A stretch of 64,000 nt of DNA from Tsuneonella amylolytica (GTDB lineage: Bacteria; Pseudomonadota; Alphaproteobacteria; Sphingomonadales; Sphingomonadaceae), in contig NZ_CP032570.1 in assembly GCF_003626915.1 (NCBI RefSeq), positions 620,001-684,000 of the forward strand, written 5' to 3'. Under the pieces are notes generated by a model that worked only from the letters and a program-made list of their open reading frames with translations, was not told the DNA's origin and did not search any database. Below, in pieces: positions 24,098 through 33,445 of the stretch. The position numbers were made by a program, and so were the translations under genes. The stretch's first letter is position 1. Each line of letters begins with the position of its first letter.

Positions 24098-25493
24098 GAC
24101 GGACTCCAATGCGATGTGGGGCGGGCGCTTCGCCGAGGGGCCTAGCGCGATCATGCGCGAAATCAACGCCTCGATCCCGTTCGACAAGGCGCTGTGGCGG
24201 CAGGACATCGCCGCATCGAAGGCTCATGTCGCGATGCTGGGCGCGCAGGGGATCGTCTCGGCGGTCGATGCCGCCGCGATCGCGGACGGTCTCGACCGCG
24301 TGGCGGCCGAGTACGAAGCGAACGGCGTGCCCGAGAACTGGGACCTCGAAGACATCCACATGGTCACCGAGAGCAGGCTGGCCGAACTGATCGGAGCGCC
24401 CGCGGGCAGGCTCCACACCGGGCGCAGCCGCAACGACCAGGTGGCGACCGATTTCCGCCTGTGGGTTCGCGACGCGATCGACGCGGTGGACGAAGGGCTG
24501 GCCGGGCTCCAGCGCGCGCTCGTGACCCGTGCGGGCGAACACGCCGATGCGGTCATGCCTGGTTTCACCCACCTCCAGACCGCGCAGCCCGTAACGCTGG
24601 GACATCACCTGCTCGCCTATTACGAGATGCTGCGCCGCGACCGCAGCCGGTTCGCCGATGCGCGCACACGGATGAACGAATCGCCGCTGGGATCGGCGGC
24701 GCTTGCGGGCACCGGTTTCCCGCTTGACCGCGACGCGACCGCGGCTGCGCTCGGCTTCGACCGGCCGACCGCCAACAGCCTCGATGCGGTGTCCGACCGG
24801 GATTTCGCGCTCGATTACCTGCAGGCCGCCGCACAATGCGCGCTGCACCTGTCGCGCCTCGCGGAAGAGCTGATCCTGTGGGCGAGCCAGCCGTTCGGGT
24901 TCGTCCGCCTGCCCGATGCGCTTTCCACCGGCAGCAGCATCATGCCGCAGAAGAAGAACCCCGACGCTGCCGAGCTGGTGCGCGGCCATGCGGGGCGGAT
25001 CGTCGGCTGCCTCACCAGCCTGATGGTGACGATGAAGGGCCTGCCGCTCGCCTATTCGAAGGACATGCAGGACGACAAGCCGCCCGTGTTCGAGGCGCAC
25101 GGGCTCCTCGCCCTCAGCATCGCGGCGATGACCGGGATGATCGCCGACAGCACGTTCCGCACCGAGCGCATGCGGCAGGCGGCCGAGATGGGCTATGCCA
25201 CCGCGACCGACCTTGCCGACTGGCTGGTGCGCGAAGCCGACGTGCCGTTCCGCGAGGCGCATCACATCACCGGCGCGGCGGTCAAGCTTGCCGAAAGCCG
25301 TGGCGTGGCACTCGACGCGCTTTCGCTGGCAGACCTTTCCGCGATCGATGCGCGGATCGACGACCGCGTGTTTGCCGCGCTCTCGGTCGATGCGTCGGTC
25401 GCCTCCCGCGCCAGCTATGGCGGGACGGCGCCGGTGCGGGTAAGGGAGCAGGTGGCCGCTGCGCGCGACGCGCTCGGTATGGAGACCGCATGA
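24075..25493 (+). CDS. argH: Argininosuccinate lyase
   Basis: A 472-residue lyase that splits argininosuccinate into arginine and fumarate, the last step of arginine synthesis. Conserved pieces are [62 protein letters not shown] and the fumarase/aspartase signature [14 protein letters not shown] 24075 with GAGG 8 bases upstream gives the usual length; ATG 24054 would add seven residues. The start overlaps the tlpA start on the other strand. Its TGA overlaps the next ATG (ATGA), so the lipoprotein is translationally coupled. Confidence 0.95.
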   Translation: MSDSLTDKTDSNAMWGGRFAEGPSAIMREINASIPFDKALWRQDIAASKAHVAMLGAQGIVSAVDAAAIADGLDRVAAEYEANGVPENWDLEDIHMVTESRLAELIGAPAGRLHTGRSRNDQVATDFRLWVRDAIDAVDEGLAGLQRALVTRAGEHADAVMPGFTHLQTAQPVTLGHHLLAYYEMLRRDRSRFADARTRMNESPLGSAALAGTGFPLDRDATAAALGFDRPTANSLDAVSDRDFALDYLQAAAQCALHLSRLAEELILWASQPFGFVRLPDALSTGSSIMPQKKNPDAAELVRGHAGRIVGCLTSLMVTMKGLPLAYSKDMQDDKPPVFEAHGLLALSIAAMTGMIADSTFRTERMRQAAEMGYATATDLADWLVREADVPFREAHHITGAAVKLAESRGVALDALSLADLSAIDARIDDRVFAALSVDASVASRASYGGTAPVRVREQVAAARDALGMETA

Positions 25494-25738
25494 GACCTCT
25501 TCCCGCCCTTGCCCTCAGCCTCGCGCTTCCCTTCGGCCTCGGCGCGTGCGGACAGAAGGCGGACCTGGCGCCCGTCGCCGGGCAGCCCCTGCCGCCCACG
25601 CCCTATGGCGCGCAGGCGCAGCCCGATGCCGAGGACCTACTGAAGCTCGACCCGCTGGCCGCACCCGAACGTTCGGTCGAACTGCGCAAGCGGTCGGAAG
25701 AGCGGACCGACGATCCGTTCGACCTCCCGCCCGAGTGA
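25490..25738 (+). CDS. LptM-like small lipoprotein
   Basis: An 82-residue lipoprotein. The signal [20 protein letters not shown] ends in a lipobox and is followed directly by GQKADLAP, the short motif shared by LptM/YifL-like lipoproteins (C-G-x-K-x-x-L). In Escherichia coli LptM (YifL) helps LptD mature. The rest is Pro/Glu-rich and probably disordered. Start and argH stop overlap by ATGA; lysA follows 89 bases later. The same argH/lptM-like/lysA order is widespread in proteobacteria. Confidence 0.82.
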   Translation: MRPLPALALSLALPFGLGACGQKADLAPVAGQPLPPTPYGAQAQPDAEDLLKLDPLAAPERSVELRKRSEERTDDPFDLPPE

Positions 25739-25827
25739 CCGGTCGCCGCGGGAATAACCGCGCGGCATGGCGGGTGAAGCAAGGCTTGCTTGGCCCGAAG
25801 CGCCCGCATCGCTAAGCGCCGCCCGGC

Positions 25828-27087
25828 ATGAACCATTTCGCATACAGGGACGGCGTGCTCCACGTCGAGGACGTGCCGCTGCCGGCGATCGCCGAGGCAG
25901 CGGGCACGCCGGTCTATGTCTATTCGCGCGCCACGCTGGTGCGCCACGTGCGCGCCTTCCGCGAAGGCCTTTCCGCGCTCGAGAATCCGCACATCGCCTT
26001 CGCGGTCAAGGCCAACCCCAACCTCGCGGTGCTGCGGGTGCTGGCGAACGAGGGCTGCGGCGCCGACGTCGTGAGCGGGGGCGAGATGACCCGCGCGCTG
26101 GCGGCGGGGATCGCGCCGGCCGACATCGTCTTCTCCGGGGTCGGCAAGACCCATGCCGAGCTGGTGCAGGGCATCGAGGCGGGCATCGGCCAGTTCAACA
26201 TCGAGAGTGAGGAAGAAGGCTACGAGCTGTCGATGATCGCCCAGCGGCATGGCGTGCGCGTGCCGTGCGCCTTGCGGGTCAATCCCGACGTCGATGCCCG
26301 CACGCACGAGAAGATCTCGACCGGCAAGCGCGAGAACAAGTTCGGCGTCCCGCTCGACCGCGCGGCGGCGATCTACGCCGCGCTGGCGGGAGAACCTGGT
26401 CTCGAGATGCGCGGCGTGGCGGTTCACATCGGCAGCCAGCTTTCCGACCTCGAACCGTTGGAGACCGCGTTCGGCAAGCTCGGCGATCTCGTCGCGGACC
26501 TGCGCGCCGGCGGGCACCCGGTCACGCACGCCGATCTCGGCGGCGGGCTCGGGGTGCCGTATCGCGAGGGCGAGGTGTTTCCCTCGCCGGCCGAATACGG
26601 CGCGATGGTCGCGCGCGTGACGGCGGGATGGGACGTGCGGTTGAGTTTCGAGCCCGGGCGGGTCATCGCGGCCAATGCCGGGGTGCTGCTGACCCGTGTC
26701 GTCCGCGCGAAGCGGAGCGGCAACGGCCCCCCGTTCGTGATCGTCGATGCCGCGATGAACGATCTCGCCCGCCCCGCGATGTACGGCGCGTGGCACGATT
26801 TCGACGCGGTGGAGCCCACCGGCGAGCGGATGACGGCGCATATCGTCGGCCCGATCTGCGAAACCGGCGATACCTTCGCGATGGACCGCGACATCGACGC
26901 GATGGGGCCCGGCGACCTCGCCGTGTTCCGCAGCGCCGGGGCCTACGGCGCGACGATGGCGTCGAGCTACAACAGCCGCGGCTTCGTGGCCGAAGTGCTG
27001 GTCGACGGCGACAAATGGGCGGTGGTCGCCGACCGCATCAGCCCCCACGCTATCATGGACGCCGAACGGGTCCCCGACTGGCTGTAG
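25828..27087 (+). CDS. lysA: Diaminopimelate decarboxylase
   Basis: A 419-residue PLP enzyme of fold type III that makes lysine from meso-diaminopimelate. The PLP lysine is Lys61 in IAFAVKANPNLAVL. HIGSQL, the glycine loop DLGGGLGVPY and the C-terminal GPICETGDTF (substrate cysteine and glutamate) are all present. It should be expressed from the argH message or a promoter in the 89-base gap. Length is normal. Confidence 0.96.
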   Translation: MNHFAYRDGVLHVEDVPLPAIAEAAGTPVYVYSRATLVRHVRAFREGLSALENPHIAFAVKANPNLAVLRVLANEGCGADVVSGGEMTRALAAGIAPADIVFSGVGKTHAELVQGIEAGIGQFNIESEEEGYELSMIAQRHGVRVPCALRVNPDVDARTHEKISTGKRENKFGVPLDRAAAIYAALAGEPGLEMRGVAVHIGSQLSDLEPLETAFGKLGDLVADLRAGGHPVTHADLGGGLGVPYREGEVFPSPAEYGAMVARVTAGWDVRLSFEPGRVIAANAGVLLTRVVRAKRSGNGPPFVIVDAAMNDLARPAMYGAWHDFDAVEPTGERMTAHIVGPICETGDTFAMDRDIDAMGPGDLAVFRSAGAYGATMASSYNSRGFVAEVLVDGDKWAVVADRISPHAIMDAERVPDWL

Positions 27088-27152
27088 GGGCGGCGCGCGG
27101 GTTGCCCCCGCCGCCCGATGATGCGAGGCTGCCCGCCGAAGGGAGCGAGCGG

Positions 27153-27392
27153 ATGGTATCGGGCAGGCTGGTCGTGATGCGCAGCAGCAGCGGTGCATCC
27201 GAAGACTGGGGCGAGTTCGCCTTCGTCGCGCTGCCCTCCCCCGGCGACCGGATCATGGCCCGCCGCGACGGGATCGAGAACTACGCAACCGTGCTCGCCA
27301 TCCACCACGCGCCTGCGCTCGCGGGCAGCGAGGATGTACCGACGATCGAGGTGGTGGCGAGATGGACCGGGGCCGGCGGCAAGCTGCGCTGA
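27153..27392 (+). CDS. Small conserved-looking protein, unknown function
   Basis: A 79-residue protein, MVSGRLVVMRSSSG..., with a central FAFVALPSPGDRIMARRDG and a final TIEVVARWTG. It is mixed alpha/beta with no cysteines, signal or membrane helix. GGGAG lies 7 bases before the ATG, and it follows lysA by 65 bases on the same strand, which argues for a real gene. I do not recognise the family. Confidence 0.55.
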   Translation: MVSGRLVVMRSSSGASEDWGEFAFVALPSPGDRIMARRDGIENYATVLAIHHAPALAGSEDVPTIEVVARWTGAGGKLR

Positions 27393-27420
27393 GCGCGCCT
27401 TCTGCGCCGCAACGCCGGCG

Positions 27421-27957
27421 CTAGTTCGATCGCACCGTCAGCGGGTCGAAGCGGAACTGGCCGGACCCGCAGAAAGCCTCCACCCGCTTGGGTCCGGTGT
27501 CCGCCACCGAGAGCGGGGCCTGCTGCGCGCCGATGCGGATCGTGCCGCGGCCGCTCGCGTCGAGCTGGATGATCACGTCGACCGGCGCGGCCAGCGGCAA
27601 TTCGGCGAGTGGGGTGCGGAAGGGGGTACCCGCATTGCGCCCGACGACCGCCAGCGAGAACGTCTGCGCCGTGGGCGATGCCTGCACGATCTGGATTCCG
27701 ACTACATTCCTGCCGTCGGCCGAGGATACCGTCAGCCCCGCGGTCGGCCGGGTCTGTCCGCGTTGCAGGGTGCGCGGGGCGATGCGCGTCGTCACCGCGA
27801 CCGCGGTTCCCCCGCCGACGCCGACGCTGGCCGAACGCCCCGCGGCCGCATCGCAGTCGAACACCAGCGGTGCGTTCGTCGCGGCGTGGGTCGCCGGAGC
27901 GAAAAATGCGCAGGCCGCAGCCGCCGCCAGAACCGAGCCCGATAAGATTCGACGCAT
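27421..27957 (-). CDS. Secreted protein, unknown function
   Basis: A 178-residue protein with a clear Sec signal peptide (MRRILSGSVLAAAAACAFFAPATHAA). The mature part is beta-rich with evenly spaced Val/Ile/Thr and two cysteines (FDCDAA near the start, EAFCGSG near the end) that could form a disulfide. I recognise no domain. It stands alone between a convergent small gene and the response-regulator cluster. Confidence 0.65.
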   Translation of the reverse strand: MRRILSGSVLAAAAACAFFAPATHAATNAPLVFDCDAAAGRSASVGVGGGTAVAVTTRIAPRTLQRGQTRPTAGLTVSSADGRNVVGIQIVQASPTAQTFSLAVVGRNAGTPFRTPLAELPLAAPVDVIIQLDASGRGTIRIGAQQAPLSVADTGPKRVEAFCGSGQFRFDPLTVRSN

Positions 27958-28048
27958 GTGTCCGGTATCCCTTGCGAAGTCGCCTGCGCTCTCGTGTCGG
28001 GGAAAGCCGCTGGCGCGACAACCCCTTACCGAAAGGGGTGCCGTCTCG

Positions 28049-28546
28049 TCAGGCCGCGCCGACGGCCTGGAGGCGGCTGATCAGCGCGGCATCGTCGAAC
28101 GGCTTGATGACGTACTCGTCGGCCCCGGCGGCGATGCCCTTGTGGATGTCCTTTGCGCCCGAGTTGGTCGTGCAGAACACAACGCGCGGCGGCGTACGGG
28201 TGGGGATCGCGCGCAAGGCGGTGACGAATTCGATCCCGCTCATGACCGGCATGTTCCAGTCGGTGATGACGAGATCGGGCATCGCGGCGCGGCACCGGGC
28301 AAGGCCCTCCTCGCCGTTCTCCGCCTCGACCACCGCATAGCCGACGCTCTCGACGATGCGCCGGGCCACCTTGCGGATCATGCGCGAATCGTCGACCAGC
28401 AGGCACGTCCGGCGCGCGGGGGCGGCCGGCGTCGCACCATCCGGCACGGGCGGCGGCACGGGTACGCGCGCGGGCGCAGACGCAGACGTGGCCGCGATAG
28501 GGGCGCCGTCCGCCGGTTTCTGCTCCGTCCCGGCCGGGACGTTCAA
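28049..28546 (-). CDS. CheY-like orphan response regulator
   Basis: About 165 residues: a Pro/Ala-rich N-terminal linker and one intact receiver domain. It has acidic pair in CLLVDDSRMIRK, phosphoacceptor aspartate in LVITDWNMPVMSGIEF, Thr in VVFCTTNSG and switch Lys in EYVIKPFDD. No output domain is attached, so it must act by protein contact. The start is uncertain: there is no ATG before the receiver. TTG at 28546 is used here; a CTG at 28558 overlaps the upstream gene's stop and would give translational coupling. It is the last of three same-strand genes with the MarR-like regulator and an unknown protein. Confidence 0.78.
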   Translation of the reverse strand: MNVPAGTEQKPADGAPIAATSASAPARVPVPPPVPDGATPAAPARRTCLLVDDSRMIRKVARRIVESVGYAVVEAENGEEGLARCRAAMPDLVITDWNMPVMSGIEFVTALRAIPTRTPPRVVFCTTNSGAKDIHKGIAAGADEYVIKPFDDAALISRLQAVGAA

Positions 28547-28554
28547 TCGCTTGA

Positions 28555-28884
28555 TCAGCCCGTGTATGGCACGAACTCCTCTTCCCCGAAGACCGGCCGT
28601 TCGTGGCCGACCCGGCTTTCCTGCACCTCGGTATCCCCGAGCGGACGCTGGGCGGCGGCGGGCGCGAGTGCCTGCTGTTCGCTCGGCGTCATGCGGACGT
28701 GGAGATAGGGCACCCAGATATCGCCGTATTCGGCCTTCTGGTACCACAGGTCGAGGATGTCGTAGCTCGCCCAGCAACCGTCGGGTTCGCGCAGGCGAAT
28801 CCCCTCCCCGATCCGCGGCACCGCCGCGAAGCGGATAGTGTGCTCGGTCTGGTGCGTCTCGTTCTGGATTTCGACTTCGATCAA
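28555..28884 (-). CDS. Conserved-looking protein of the MarR-like/response-regulator cluster
   Basis: A 109-residue protein with no recognised family. It is beta-rich in its first half (EVEIQNETHQTEHTIRFAAVPRIGEGIRL) and has a conserved-looking core WASYDILDLWYQKAEYGDIWVPYLHVRMTPSE. No membrane segment or signal is seen. The TTG at 28884 has AAGGGA 8 bases upstream; a TTG at 28941 would add 19 residues. It sits between the MarR-like gene (72 bases upstream) and the response regulator (ends within about 10 bases of its start), so the three are probably one operon. Confidence 0.6.
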   Translation of the reverse strand: MIEVEIQNETHQTEHTIRFAAVPRIGEGIRLREPDGCWASYDILDLWYQKAEYGDIWVPYLHVRMTPSEQQALAPAAAQRPLGDTEVQESRVGHERPVFGEEEFVPYTG

Positions 28885-28956
28885 GCGCCCGGTCCCTTCG
28901 ATGGGACAGGGCCTAATGCGAAATGGTTTCCGAACCTTCAATGCCCGGGCGTGCGC

Positions 28957-29919
28957 TCACACCAGGGCTTTCGCGTCCTTGCCAAGCTCCTGGAAATACC
29001 GCGCCATCGCGTCGGCCGCCTTGTCGCTCAGCTCGATGAAAGCGCGGCGGCGGTCGCTGTCGTCCTCGACCCGCACCAGCAGGCCGACCTCGATCATCTG
29101 CGAGATCCAGCGCAGCGCGGTGGTCGGCGGCACCCCGCTGGCGATGCACAGCGAGGTGACCGACACGCGCTGGTGTTCGGCCCGCGCGGCAGTGAGGTCG
29201 AGCAGGATGTCCCACGCCGGATCGGCGAACAGGTCCCCGCCGAGGAACTGCGCCCGAAGCTGGCGCTGGCGGATGATCAGGCGCACGAGACGCGGATCGG
29301 GCAGCGGCGGGCGCGGCGGCCGGATCAGTTGCCGTTCGCCGTCATCTTCGCGCCGGAAACCGTCAGCCGGCGATTCCAGACGGAAGGCGCGCCCGTCCCC
29401 ATCGGCGAGACGATCGATCTGGGCTGCGATCTGCGCGACCTGCTGGGTGAGAAGACGCAGCGATTCGCGATCGGCCTCGTCCAGATCACGCACCCGGTTG
29501 TTGGGGCGCATCGCCATCAGCAGACCGAGCGCAACGAGCCGTTCGCCGCGCGATGGGGCGACGAGGATCTCTGGATGGCTATCGTCGATGCAGGCGAAGA
29601 CATCGTCGAGCGCATCCGGCCGGACGGAGGCAAGGACACGGCACGATTGCGAAGCCAAACGCGTATCGAGGTCGAGAAGGCTTGCACAATCCAAAGCGTC
29701 CAGCTTTTCGAAGTGCAACAACACGTGATCGTGCAACGGGTCGCGAGGGCCATGGAGCAAATCGGACAGCCCGCCTTGCGAAACCGGATAGAACCCGGCG
29801 AGCTCCGCATCGTCCGACAGTTCGCGCCGGACGACGGGGTCGTCGGCGAAGATCGAGATGGGCGCGGGCTGCGATCCATGGGCACCTCCCGATGAATAAG
29901 TAAAGTCGCGGTCGGGCAT
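28957..29919 (-). CDS. Fusion of a degenerate receiver-like domain and a MarR-type winged helix
   Basis: A 320-residue regulator. The C-terminal part (about 205-315) is a MarR-type winged helix: VTSLCIASGVPPTTALRWISQMIEVGLLVRVEDDSDRRRAFIEL carries helix-turn-helix and wing. The N-terminal part (about 20-150) looks like a receiver-type alternating beta/alpha fold (ISIFADDPVVRRELSD..AGFYPV; ILVAPSRGERLVALGLLMA), but the phosphoacceptor position is not clear. The linking region is charged and may be coiled coil. It opens a three-gene cluster with the unknown protein and the CheY-like protein. Likely a one-component or protein-responsive repressor; signal unknown. Confidence 0.65.
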   Translation of the reverse strand: MPDRDFTYSSGGAHGSQPAPISIFADDPVVRRELSDDAELAGFYPVSQGGLSDLLHGPRDPLHDHVLLHFEKLDALDCASLLDLDTRLASQSCRVLASVRPDALDDVFACIDDSHPEILVAPSRGERLVALGLLMAMRPNNRVRDLDEADRESLRLLTQQVAQIAAQIDRLADGDGRAFRLESPADGFRREDDGERQLIRPPRPPLPDPRLVRLIIRQRQLRAQFLGGDLFADPAWDILLDLTAARAEHQRVSVTSLCIASGVPPTTALRWISQMIEVGLLVRVEDDSDRRRAFIELSDKAADAMARYFQELGKDAKALV

Positions 29920-30077
29920 ATAGGGATAAATACCTAAGAACCTCGATACATCAATCCGAACAGGGGAAAAACCATCCGGGGCAATAAAGTGTTGCGGAAG
30001 ATGTCAAACACGTAAGCGCAAAAGCACACCCGGTGTCCCCTCCATGTGCAGTCGTGACTTCCCTGTCTTGCCCCCGC

Positions 30078-31367
30078 TCAGTCGACGAACGGATCGCGCA
30101 CAAGGATCGTGTCCTCGCGTTCCGGGCTGGTGCTGACGAGCGCGACGGGCGTCTCGATCAGTTCCTGCACCCGGCTGATGTACTTGATCGCCTGCGCCGG
30201 CAGGTCGGCCCACGAACGCGCGCCGGCAGTCGTCTCGTGCCAGCCGTCCATCTCCTCGTAGATGGGTTCGACCGCGGCCTGGTCGGCGGAGTGCGACGGG
30301 AAATAGTCGAGAATTTTGCCGCGCAGCCGGTAGCCGGTGCAGATCTTCACCGTGTCGAACCCGTCGAGCACGTCGAGCTTGGTGAGCGCGATGCCGGTGA
30401 CGCCCGATATCGCGCAAGACTGGCGCACCAGCACCGCATCGAACCAGCCGCAGCGCCGCTTGCGCCCGGTGACGGTGCCGAATTCGTGGCCGCGTTCGCC
30501 CAGCTTCTGGCCGGTGGCGTCGTCGAGCTCAGTCGGGAACGGCCCGCTGCCGACGCGGGTGGTGTAGGCCTTGACGATGCCGAGCACGAAGCCGGTGCTC
30601 GACGGGCCGAGCCCGCTGCCCGCCGCCGCCGTGCCGCTGACGGTGTTGCTGCTGGTGACGAATGGATAGGTCCCGTGATCGACGTCGAGCAGCACGCCCT
30701 GCGCGCCTTCGAACAGGATCCTGGCGCCGGCCTTGCGCACCTTCTTCAGCCGCTTCCACACGGGCTGCGCGTATTGCAGCACGAAGGGCGCGATCTCGCG
30801 CAGTTCGGCGACCAGCGCCGCGCGGTCCACCGGCGGCTGGCCGAAACCGGCGCGCAGCGCGTCGTGATGGGCGCAGAGGCGATCGAGATGCGGATCGAGA
30901 GCATCGAGGTGCGCAAGGTCGCACACCCGGATCGCCCGGCGGCCGACCTTGTCCTCGTACGCCGGGCCAATGCCGCGCCCCGTCGTGCCGATCTTGCCCG
31001 AACCGGCGGCCTGTTCGCGCAATCCGTCGAGATCGCGGTGCAGCGGCAGGATCAGCGCGCAATTGTCGGCGATGGCGAAATTGTCGGCGTTGATCGCGAC
31101 GCCCTGCCCCTCGAGCTTCTCGATCTCGGACTTGAGGTGCCACGGGTCGAGCACCACGCCGTTGCCGATGATGCTGAGCGTGCCGGTGACGATGCCGCTC
31201 GGCAGCAGGCTGAGCTTGTAGGTCGTATCGCCCACCACCAGCGTGTGGCCGGCGTTGTGGCCGCCCTGAAAGCGGACGACGGCGTCGGCCCGGCTGGCCA
31301 GCCAGTCGACGATCTTGCCCTTGCCTTCGTCGCCCCATTGGGCGCCGATCACGGTGACGTTGGCCAT
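30078..31367 (-). CDS. purA: Adenylosuccinate synthase
   Basis: A 429-residue GTP-dependent enzyme that joins IMP and aspartate to adenylosuccinate, the first step toward AMP. The P-loop region [17 protein letters not shown] is at the N-terminus (about 7-23), followed by [18 protein letters not shown]. The loop [13 protein letters not shown] and the switch region [12 protein letters not shown] are typical. It is separated from the gene upstream, an aldo/keto reductase on the other strand, by 137 bases. Confidence 0.97.
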   Translation of the reverse strand: MANVTVIGAQWGDEGKGKIVDWLASRADAVVRFQGGHNAGHTLVVGDTTYKLSLLPSGIVTGTLSIIGNGVVLDPWHLKSEIEKLEGQGVAINADNFAIADNCALILPLHRDLDGLREQAAGSGKIGTTGRGIGPAYEDKVGRRAIRVCDLAHLDALDPHLDRLCAHHDALRAGFGQPPVDRAALVAELREIAPFVLQYAQPVWKRLKKVRKAGARILFEGAQGVLLDVDHGTYPFVTSSNTVSGTAAAGSGLGPSSTGFVLGIVKAYTTRVGSGPFPTELDDATGQKLGERGHEFGTVTGRKRRCGWFDAVLVRQSCAISGVTGIALTKLDVLDGFDTVKICTGYRLRGKILDYFPSHSADQAAVEPIYEEMDGWHETTAGARSWADLPAQAIKYISRVQELIETPVALVSTSPEREDTILVRDPFVD

Positions 31368-31504
31368 TTATCTCGCTTATCCTTCGTGCCGCGGCACAAA
31401 CGCGGCGCGGGTTAGGCGTGCCGGCCCGCGGGGGCAAGGCGATTGGCCGTGCAAGGTCGGAAACAATTGCCGCCCCGACCCATTGACCGGGCAAAGGAGA
31501 CCCC

Positions 31505-32320
31505 ATGACCGACCAGCCCGTTCTCGAACTCAACGACGGCCGCCGCATTCCCCAGCTCGGCTTTGGCACCTACCAGATCCCCGACGAGGACGCGCCCGGC
31601 ATCGTCCAGACCGCGCTCGACGTCGGCTACTGGCTGTTCGATACCGCCGCAGTCTATCGCAACGAGGCGGGGGTGGGGAAAGGTCTCGGCGAATGGGCCG
31701 ACGTGTTCGTCCAGACCAAGATCTGGAACGAGAGCCAGGGATACGACCGCACGCTCGCCGCGGCCGACAAGTGCCTGGCGCGTCTCGGGCGGGAGCATGT
31801 CGATATGCTGCTGATCCACTGGCCCGCGCCCGAACAGAACTTGTTCGTCGACACATGGAAGGCGCTCATCCAGCTGCGCGACGACGGCAAGGCGAAGTCG
31901 ATCGGCGTTTCCAACTTCCGGCGCGAGGACCTCGACCGGATCGTCGACGAGACCGGCGTAGTTCCCGCGCTCAACCAGATCGAGCTCCACCCCTCGTTCC
32001 AGCAATGCGACCTGCGCGCCAAACACGATGAGATGGGCATCGTGACCCAGTCGTGGTCGCCGCTCGGCCAGGGCGCGGGCATGGATGCCGACGCGATCCG
32101 CCAGGTGGCCGAGGAAACCGGCCAGCCGGCGAGCGCGGTGATCCTGCGCTGGCACATCCAGCACGGCCTGTGCCCGATCCCCAAGGCGAGCAGCCGCAAG
32201 CATATCGAGGCGAACTTCGCCGCGCTGTCGTTCGAGCTGTCGGACGAACAGATGAGCCGGATCGATGCGCTCGACGACGAGGGCGGCCGGATCGGACCCG
32301 ATCCCGCCAAATTCGGCTGA
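31505..32320 (+). CDS. Aldo/keto reductase (2,5-diketo-D-gluconate reductase-like)
   Basis: A 271-residue NADPH-dependent TIM-barrel reductase. The tetrad is visible as Asp and Tyr in GYWLFDTAAVYRNE, Lys in FVQTKIWN and His in MLLIHWPAP; SIGVSNF and PIPKASS complete the cofactor-binding pattern. GGAGA lies shortly before the ATG. Substrate is unknown; members reduce small aldehydes and keto sugars. The next gene starts 49 bases downstream. Confidence 0.92.
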   Translation: MTDQPVLELNDGRRIPQLGFGTYQIPDEDAPGIVQTALDVGYWLFDTAAVYRNEAGVGKGLGEWADVFVQTKIWNESQGYDRTLAAADKCLARLGREHVDMLLIHWPAPEQNLFVDTWKALIQLRDDGKAKSIGVSNFRREDLDRIVDETGVVPALNQIELHPSFQQCDLRAKHDEMGIVTQSWSPLGQGAGMDADAIRQVAEETGQPASAVILRWHIQHGLCPIPKASSRKHIEANFAALSFELSDEQMSRIDALDDEGGRIGPDPAKFG

Positions 32321-32368
32321 TCGAGCGAATCCGTTGAATGTGTTAGCGGAGCATGACACCGGGCGGTC

Positions 32369-33445
32369 ATGCTCTCGCTGATACTCGCGGCCGCTGCCGC
32401 CACCGCCGCCCCGCCTGCTCCCGCTCCCGCTCCCGACCCTGTCGCCATCGTCGATGCCATGGCGCAGGAGCGCGGCGACCGCACGCCGGTACTTGTGCTC
32501 GGTACGGCGCACCTGTCGGCCTTGCCGAAGGATTTCGACACGACGCGGTTCGATCCGCTGATGGACCGGCTCGCCGCCTGGAAACCCGAGGCGATCGCAG
32601 TCGAGCAATTGTCGGGCGCGCAGTGCGACTACATCAAGGCCCGGCCCTTCGCGTACCCGACCGAGTACAAAAATTACTGCCTCGACCCCTCGGCGGCACG
32701 CGCTTCGGTCGGCCTCGACGGTGCCGGCGCGGAAGGCGAGATCGAGGCGACCCTCGCGGCTCCGTCCGCCGATCGTCCGCCCGCGGTGCGCCGCCGCCTC
32801 GCCGCGCTGTTCCTCGCGGTGGGCGAACCGCAGTCCGCGCTCGTCCAGTGGTTGCGGTTGCCCGACACCGAGCGCCGCAGCGGCGACGGTCTGACCGACG
32901 AACTGGCCGGCGGCCTCGCCAAGCGGATCGGGCGGCTCAACGAAAGCGTCCTCATCGCCGCGCGCCTTGCCGCCCGTCTTGGCCACGAGCGGGTCTGGCC
33001 GGTCGACGACCACACCGGCAACCGCGCCACCGGACCTGTCGACGACGCGGTGTTCGGCACGGAAATGACCGCGATCTGGAGCCTGCCCGCCGGTCTCGAA
33101 CGCAGGGCCGCCGAAGAGGCAATGCGCGAACGCCTGCTGTCGGGCGACCTGTCGGTCCTCGACTGGTACCGCACCATGAATAGCCCGCTCCCCGCCGAGG
33201 CCGTCATGCGCAGCGACTTCGGCCCCGCCGCCGGCTCCACCCTGCCGGGGAACACGGGGCGCAAGTACCTCGCCTATTGGGAGACGCGCAACCTGCGGAT
33301 GGTGGCGAACCTGCGCGAGGTCATCGGCCCCGGTCGCAGGACGCTCGCCATCGTGGGGTCGAGCCACGTGGGGTACTACGACCGCTATCTCGGCATGACG
33401 AGCGACGTCGAACTGGCCGATCCGGCCGCGGTGCTCGCCGACTAG
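32369..33445 (+). CDS. DUF5694 domain-containing exported protein
   Basis: A 358-residue protein with an N-terminal signal-like segment (MLSLILAAAAATAAPP). The DUF5694 domain begins with TPVLVLGTAHLSALP and then EAIAVEQLSGAQCDYIK, a GTAHL...E pattern that recalls TraB/GumN-like metalloprotease-like proteins. The C-terminal part ends with LAIVGSSHVGYYDRYLGM. Function unknown. It is probably periplasmic. The TAG is shared with the convergent sulfotransferase-like gene through one CTAG. Confidence 0.78.
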   Translation: MLSLILAAAAATAAPPAPAPAPDPVAIVDAMAQERGDRTPVLVLGTAHLSALPKDFDTTRFDPLMDRLAAWKPEAIAVEQLSGAQCDYIKARPFAYPTEYKNYCLDPSAARASVGLDGAGAEGEIEATLAAPSADRPPAVRRRLAALFLAVGEPQSALVQWLRLPDTERRSGDGLTDELAGGLAKRIGRLNESVLIAARLAARLGHERVWPVDDHTGNRATGPVDDAVFGTEMTAIWSLPAGLERRAAEEAMRERLLSGDLSVLDWYRTMNSPLPAEAVMRSDFGPAAGSTLPGNTGRKYLAYWETRNLRMVANLREVIGPGRRTLAIVGSSHVGYYDRYLGMTSDVELADPAAVLAD

